Shown in pieces: positions 61,752-64,000 of a DNA stretch of 64,000 nucleotides. This DNA comes from Ottowia flava. Its GTDB lineage: Bacteria > Pseudomonadota > Gammaproteobacteria > Burkholderiales > Burkholderiaceae_C. Under the pieces are notes generated by a model, which searched no databases, was not told the DNA's origin, and saw only the letters and a program-made list of their open reading frames with translations. The position numbers were made by a program, and so were the translations under genes. Location: the NCBI RefSeq assembly GCF_008017535.1, contig NZ_VRUA01000009.1, positions 91,846-155,845 on the forward strand. The letters run 5' to 3'. Within the stretch, counting starts at the first letter, position 1, and the number at the start of each line of letters is the position of its first letter.

Positions 61752-61804
61752 CCTACACCCAAATCGGCCTCAAAAAAAAAAAAAGCAAACACTTCATAAA
61801 TTAT

Positions 61805-62518
61805 TCAAGGGCTATTTGGGAAGGAACTTACTTCAACAGTGCCCTGTGGAGCAGCAAAGTCAATAAGCCGCCCCACCCCGTCATAGAAGCTCAAATCAAA
61901 AAGCGATATTCCGAGATACCCGCAATATCTCTCAATCATTTCTGGAGTCAGGCGATCTTTGATTCTTCGCTCGCGATAAGAACCAAACTCTTCAAATGGG
62001 AGGGGCTCTCCATGCTCGCGAAACTCCCACTTACTCTCCCTATGCGCAGCCACGGACCTCGTTGGAAAATCATAGTACGGTGCCTCTGGCGTCCCCAGAT
62101 TTACCAAAGCCGTCCCGTTTCTGTAAGAGAACTGCATAGAGCCCAAACTATCAGGTCCATCGACCACCATCACAATCGCAATTGAGCGCACCTTGAGAGT
62201 TCGCGTTAGATATCTTGGCAAGGAACCAGTGTCTGTCCCCGGAATTCCATTACTAAGATAGAGCGCCCAATTTGACTTGGTCCCCGAAACCAGCATTCTA
62301 TTCTCTGCATTCGTCAAGGGCAGCAATTTCCTTAACTTACTCTCAAGCGGGCCATCAACGTTTTCTATTTGCACCTCGCCTTTTCTATCGGTCCGCGACA
62401 ACAAGTCTAGCCTGTGACTATATATTAGATCAGCCACTTCAATTGGCGAGGCATCAAAAAAAACCATATGCGTAGTCGTTGGCGCATATTTATATCTAAA
62501 AAAATCGACATCTCTCAT
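61805..62518 (-). CDS. Putative immunity protein of a toxin/immunity pair
   Basis: I do not recognise the family. The 237-residue protein is soluble, without signal peptide, and has lower GC codons than its neighbours. The C-terminal part (GEPLPFEEFGSYRERRIKDR, RLTPEMIERYCGYLGISLFD) looks like a compact helical domain. Its ATG overlaps the upstream stop by one base (TAATG), the normal layout for an immunity gene after its toxin. The role is inferred from this arrangement, size and composition. A 13-A run follows at 61772-61784. Confidence 0.55.
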   Translation of the reverse strand: MRDVDFFRYKYAPTTTHMVFFDASPIEVADLIYSHRLDLLSRTDRKGEVQIENVDGPLESKLRKLLPLTNAENRMLVSGTKSNWALYLSNGIPGTDTGSLPRYLTRTLKVRSIAIVMVVDGPDSLGSMQFSYRNGTALVNLGTPEAPYYDFPTRSVAAHRESKWEFREHGEPLPFEEFGSYRERRIKDRLTPEMIERYCGYLGISLFDLSFYDGVGRLIDFAAPQGTVEVSSFPNSP

Positions 62519-63999
62519 TAATTCACTCGCTTCAAAATTACGATAATACTCGGATCGTTATTCAGAGCTCGAGCCGCATGAGCAGCCCCCCGATTTGATT
62601 TATCCGTATCATATTCTATAACGATGCGCCGACCGTCTGGCAAAGTTCCTTGCACATCTGGCTTATTGATGCCCACTCGAACGTTATTCCCATTGATATG
62701 CTGTTGATTTATTCTAATTTCACGAACGCCCATACGCTCAAGCATCGCAACATCTGCTCGCATAACAGCATTTTGCGTTGGACTCTTGCCCACCACCCGA
62801 TCCTCGAGATCCAGGCGTTGCGGCGATACGGGAGACACTTCGACATCTTGCGGCAATCTTGCACCGAGCGCCCTCCCGCTTCCGATAATTACCTCGTCAC
62901 GCGGCCCCGTTGCCAGGAGATCAATAATTTCCCTCGTCTGGGGCGCCGCCGCACTCGGTAGGGGCCTGGATGGACTGGAGCCAGCACTGGGTTGAAAGTC
63001 CGCCACCTCAATGATGCGTCTACCGGGTGAACCTACCCCGAGCCGATCTCGACCGACGATTCCATTGATCATCATCGCCATTCCGACATTCATGCCAGCT
63101 CTGGCGTCCGCTCCGAACCCGGCCTCGGACGGAATGGTGCCGGCTTGTCGGGCAAAGTCAGCCGCGATTTTCATTGCAAGGTCTGCACGCCTTGCTTCCA
63201 AACTTCCTGGCGCAAGCCCCGAGAGCACGTACCCGTCCATGGAATTTAGAGTGTCTGCGTAGGTATCAAAAGCTCGCAACACCTCAATCTGATCAGCCGG
63301 GCTAAGCTCCGGGAATCGTTCAATCGCCAATTGGTTGTATAGACCTGCCCTTGTTAATTTGTTTCCCGGCTGCTCCAAAATCGCTTCGATCCGCGCCAAC
63401 TCCCCTTGCGCAACCTCGGAGGTCGCAGTATTGCCAGCCACAGCGCTATCGGCCCACGACAGGCTCCCGCCTGTCGGCTGCGTGCGATCGGGGCGCAGAT
63501 CGTTACCCACCCCCTCGTTTGCTTCTGGATCTGAGGGATCGTTCTCGAATCCAACCTCGTCGAACCCATCGTCGAAGGGTGCAGATTCGGAACCAACACT
63601 CAAGTCGAGGTACTCATCGAGGGCAGCTTGCCGGTCAGCCCAGAACGCCATCTCCGCTTCGCTCGGGAGGTCGCCGCCGGCTACGACAGCAGACGCGCCG
63701 CCTACTGAACCCGCTGACTCTTCTCCCGCTGCAGGTCTCGCGCCGACAGGCTCCTCACCCTGCGTCGACACCGGGCCAGGGTATTCGTCTTGTGTCTGCT
63801 CATCGACTGACTCGCCTTGCGGATCATGAGGTTCGCTCACGGCGTCTTGAGTTGCGGCTCCCGCATGAATCAGACCTCCAAGGAAATCGCTGGCGAAGCC
63901 GCTGGCCGGATCATCCGTACCAACAATGCGCATAGCACTGCCTACCGCACGATTGAGCAGCCGCAAGGCGCTTGTTGTCACCGGGTCAATGCCCGTCAT
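62518..63999 (-). CDS. Putative polymorphic toxin with nuclease-like C-terminal domain, perhaps partial
   Basis: At least 493 residues, beginning MTGIDPVTTSALRLLNRAVG at the window edge, so the true start may lie further right. Residues about 50-180 are acidic and low in complexity, typical of a linker. The last 90 residues (from VVGKSPTQNAVMRADVAM) end with INKPDVQGTLPDGRR, IVIEYDTDKSNRG and IIVILKRVN. The PD-x(12)-ExD arrangement suggests a restriction-endonuclease-like fold. No PAAR, Rhs core or signal peptide is visible in this part. The call as toxin is an inference from domain layout and the coupled downstream gene. Confidence 0.5.
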   Translation of the reverse strand: MTGIDPVTTSALRLLNRAVGSAMRIVGTDDPASGFASDFLGGLIHAGAATQDAVSEPHDPQGESVDEQTQDEYPGPVSTQGEEPVGARPAAGEESAGSVGGASAVVAGGDLPSEAEMAFWADRQAALDEYLDLSVGSESAPFDDGFDEVGFENDPSDPEANEGVGNDLRPDRTQPTGGSLSWADSAVAGNTATSEVAQGELARIEAILEQPGNKLTRAGLYNQLAIERFPELSPADQIEVLRAFDTYADTLNSMDGYVLSGLAPGSLEARRADLAMKIAADFARQAGTIPSEAGFGADARAGMNVGMAMMINGIVGRDRLGVGSPGRRIIEVADFQPSAGSSPSRPLPSAAAPQTREIIDLLATGPRDEVIIGSGRALGARLPQDVEVSPVSPQRLDLEDRVVGKSPTQNAVMRADVAMLERMGVREIRINQQHINGNNVRVGINKPDVQGTLPDGRRIVIEYDTDKSNRGAAHAARALNNDPSIIVILKRVN

Positions 64000-64000
64000 G

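Noticed and set aside
61772..61784. Run of 13 A residues
   Set aside because: On the minus strand it is a T-run after the immunity-like gene, but no stable stem precedes it, so I did not call a terminator.

Overview
The window reads as chromosomal DNA of a high-GC betaproteobacterium of the order Burkholderiales, most likely family Comamonadaceae. This rests on the protein sequences, on gene orders such as rpsB-tsf-pyrH-frr-uppS-cdsA-dxr-rseP-bamA-skp-lpxD-fabZ-lpxA-lpxB-rnhB, on a Kdo hydroxylase and an IPTL-CTERM protein, and on a family of short repeats that I associate with this group from memory. No rRNA, tRNA, CRISPR array, phage or intact insertion sequence was seen.

Layout. Positions 1-3100: purD (cut by the window edge), a small lipoprotein and yebC on the minus strand, then a HerA-like ATPase. 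3.1-9.7 kb: upp, a YeeE/YedE transporter, a CopD-like membrane protein, msrA, and a LysR regulator divergent from gcdH, then ribF. 9.8-23.8 kb: ileS-lspA, HdeD-like protein, quinone oxidoreductase, two DMT transporters, an SDR lacking the usual catalytic motif, gamma-glutamyltransferase, DUF3422 protein and tctBA. 23.9-32.4 kb: a GspE-like ATPase coupled to a spermidine-synthase-like protein, then glmM, folP, ftsH, rlmE and yhbY. 32.4-43.4 kb: a glycosyltransferase-like gene, an IPTL-CTERM glycine-rich surface protein, and an operon-like run carA, three small genes, carB, greA, DUF4149, kdoO. 43.5-59.3 kb: about 15 minus-strand genes for translation, isoprenoid, phospholipid, outer-membrane protein and lipid A biogenesis. 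59.7-61.7 kb: dadA facing an Asp/Glu racemase. 61.8-64.0 kb: an AT-richer toxin/immunity-like pair that looks acquired.

How the genes fit together. The 44-59 kb run feeds envelope building: dxr, uppS and cdsA supply isoprenoid carrier and phospholipid, bamA, skp and rseP handle outer-membrane proteins, and lpxD, fabZ, lpxA and lpxB start lipid A synthesis. glmM, lspA and kdoO elsewhere add cell-wall precursor, lipoprotein maturation and LPS-core modification. carA, carB, upp, pyrH and purD are nucleotide metabolism. dadA and the racemase suggest D-amino-acid turnover.

The most unusual signal is a family of about 18 copies of a 45-75 bp imperfect palindromic repeat with core TAGCTGSCTGCGCA. 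At least nine copies lie inside or partly inside coding sequence (ileS, a DMT transporter, folP, a DUF4149 gene, carA, an rRNA-type methyltransferase, lpxB, dxr, dadA). Seven of these are antisense to their gene and are all read in the same frame, so the same short peptide (Ala-Gln-x-Ala core) appears in seven unrelated proteins. A 306-bp segment bounded by a 9-bp direct repeat also sits exactly between lpxA and lpxB.
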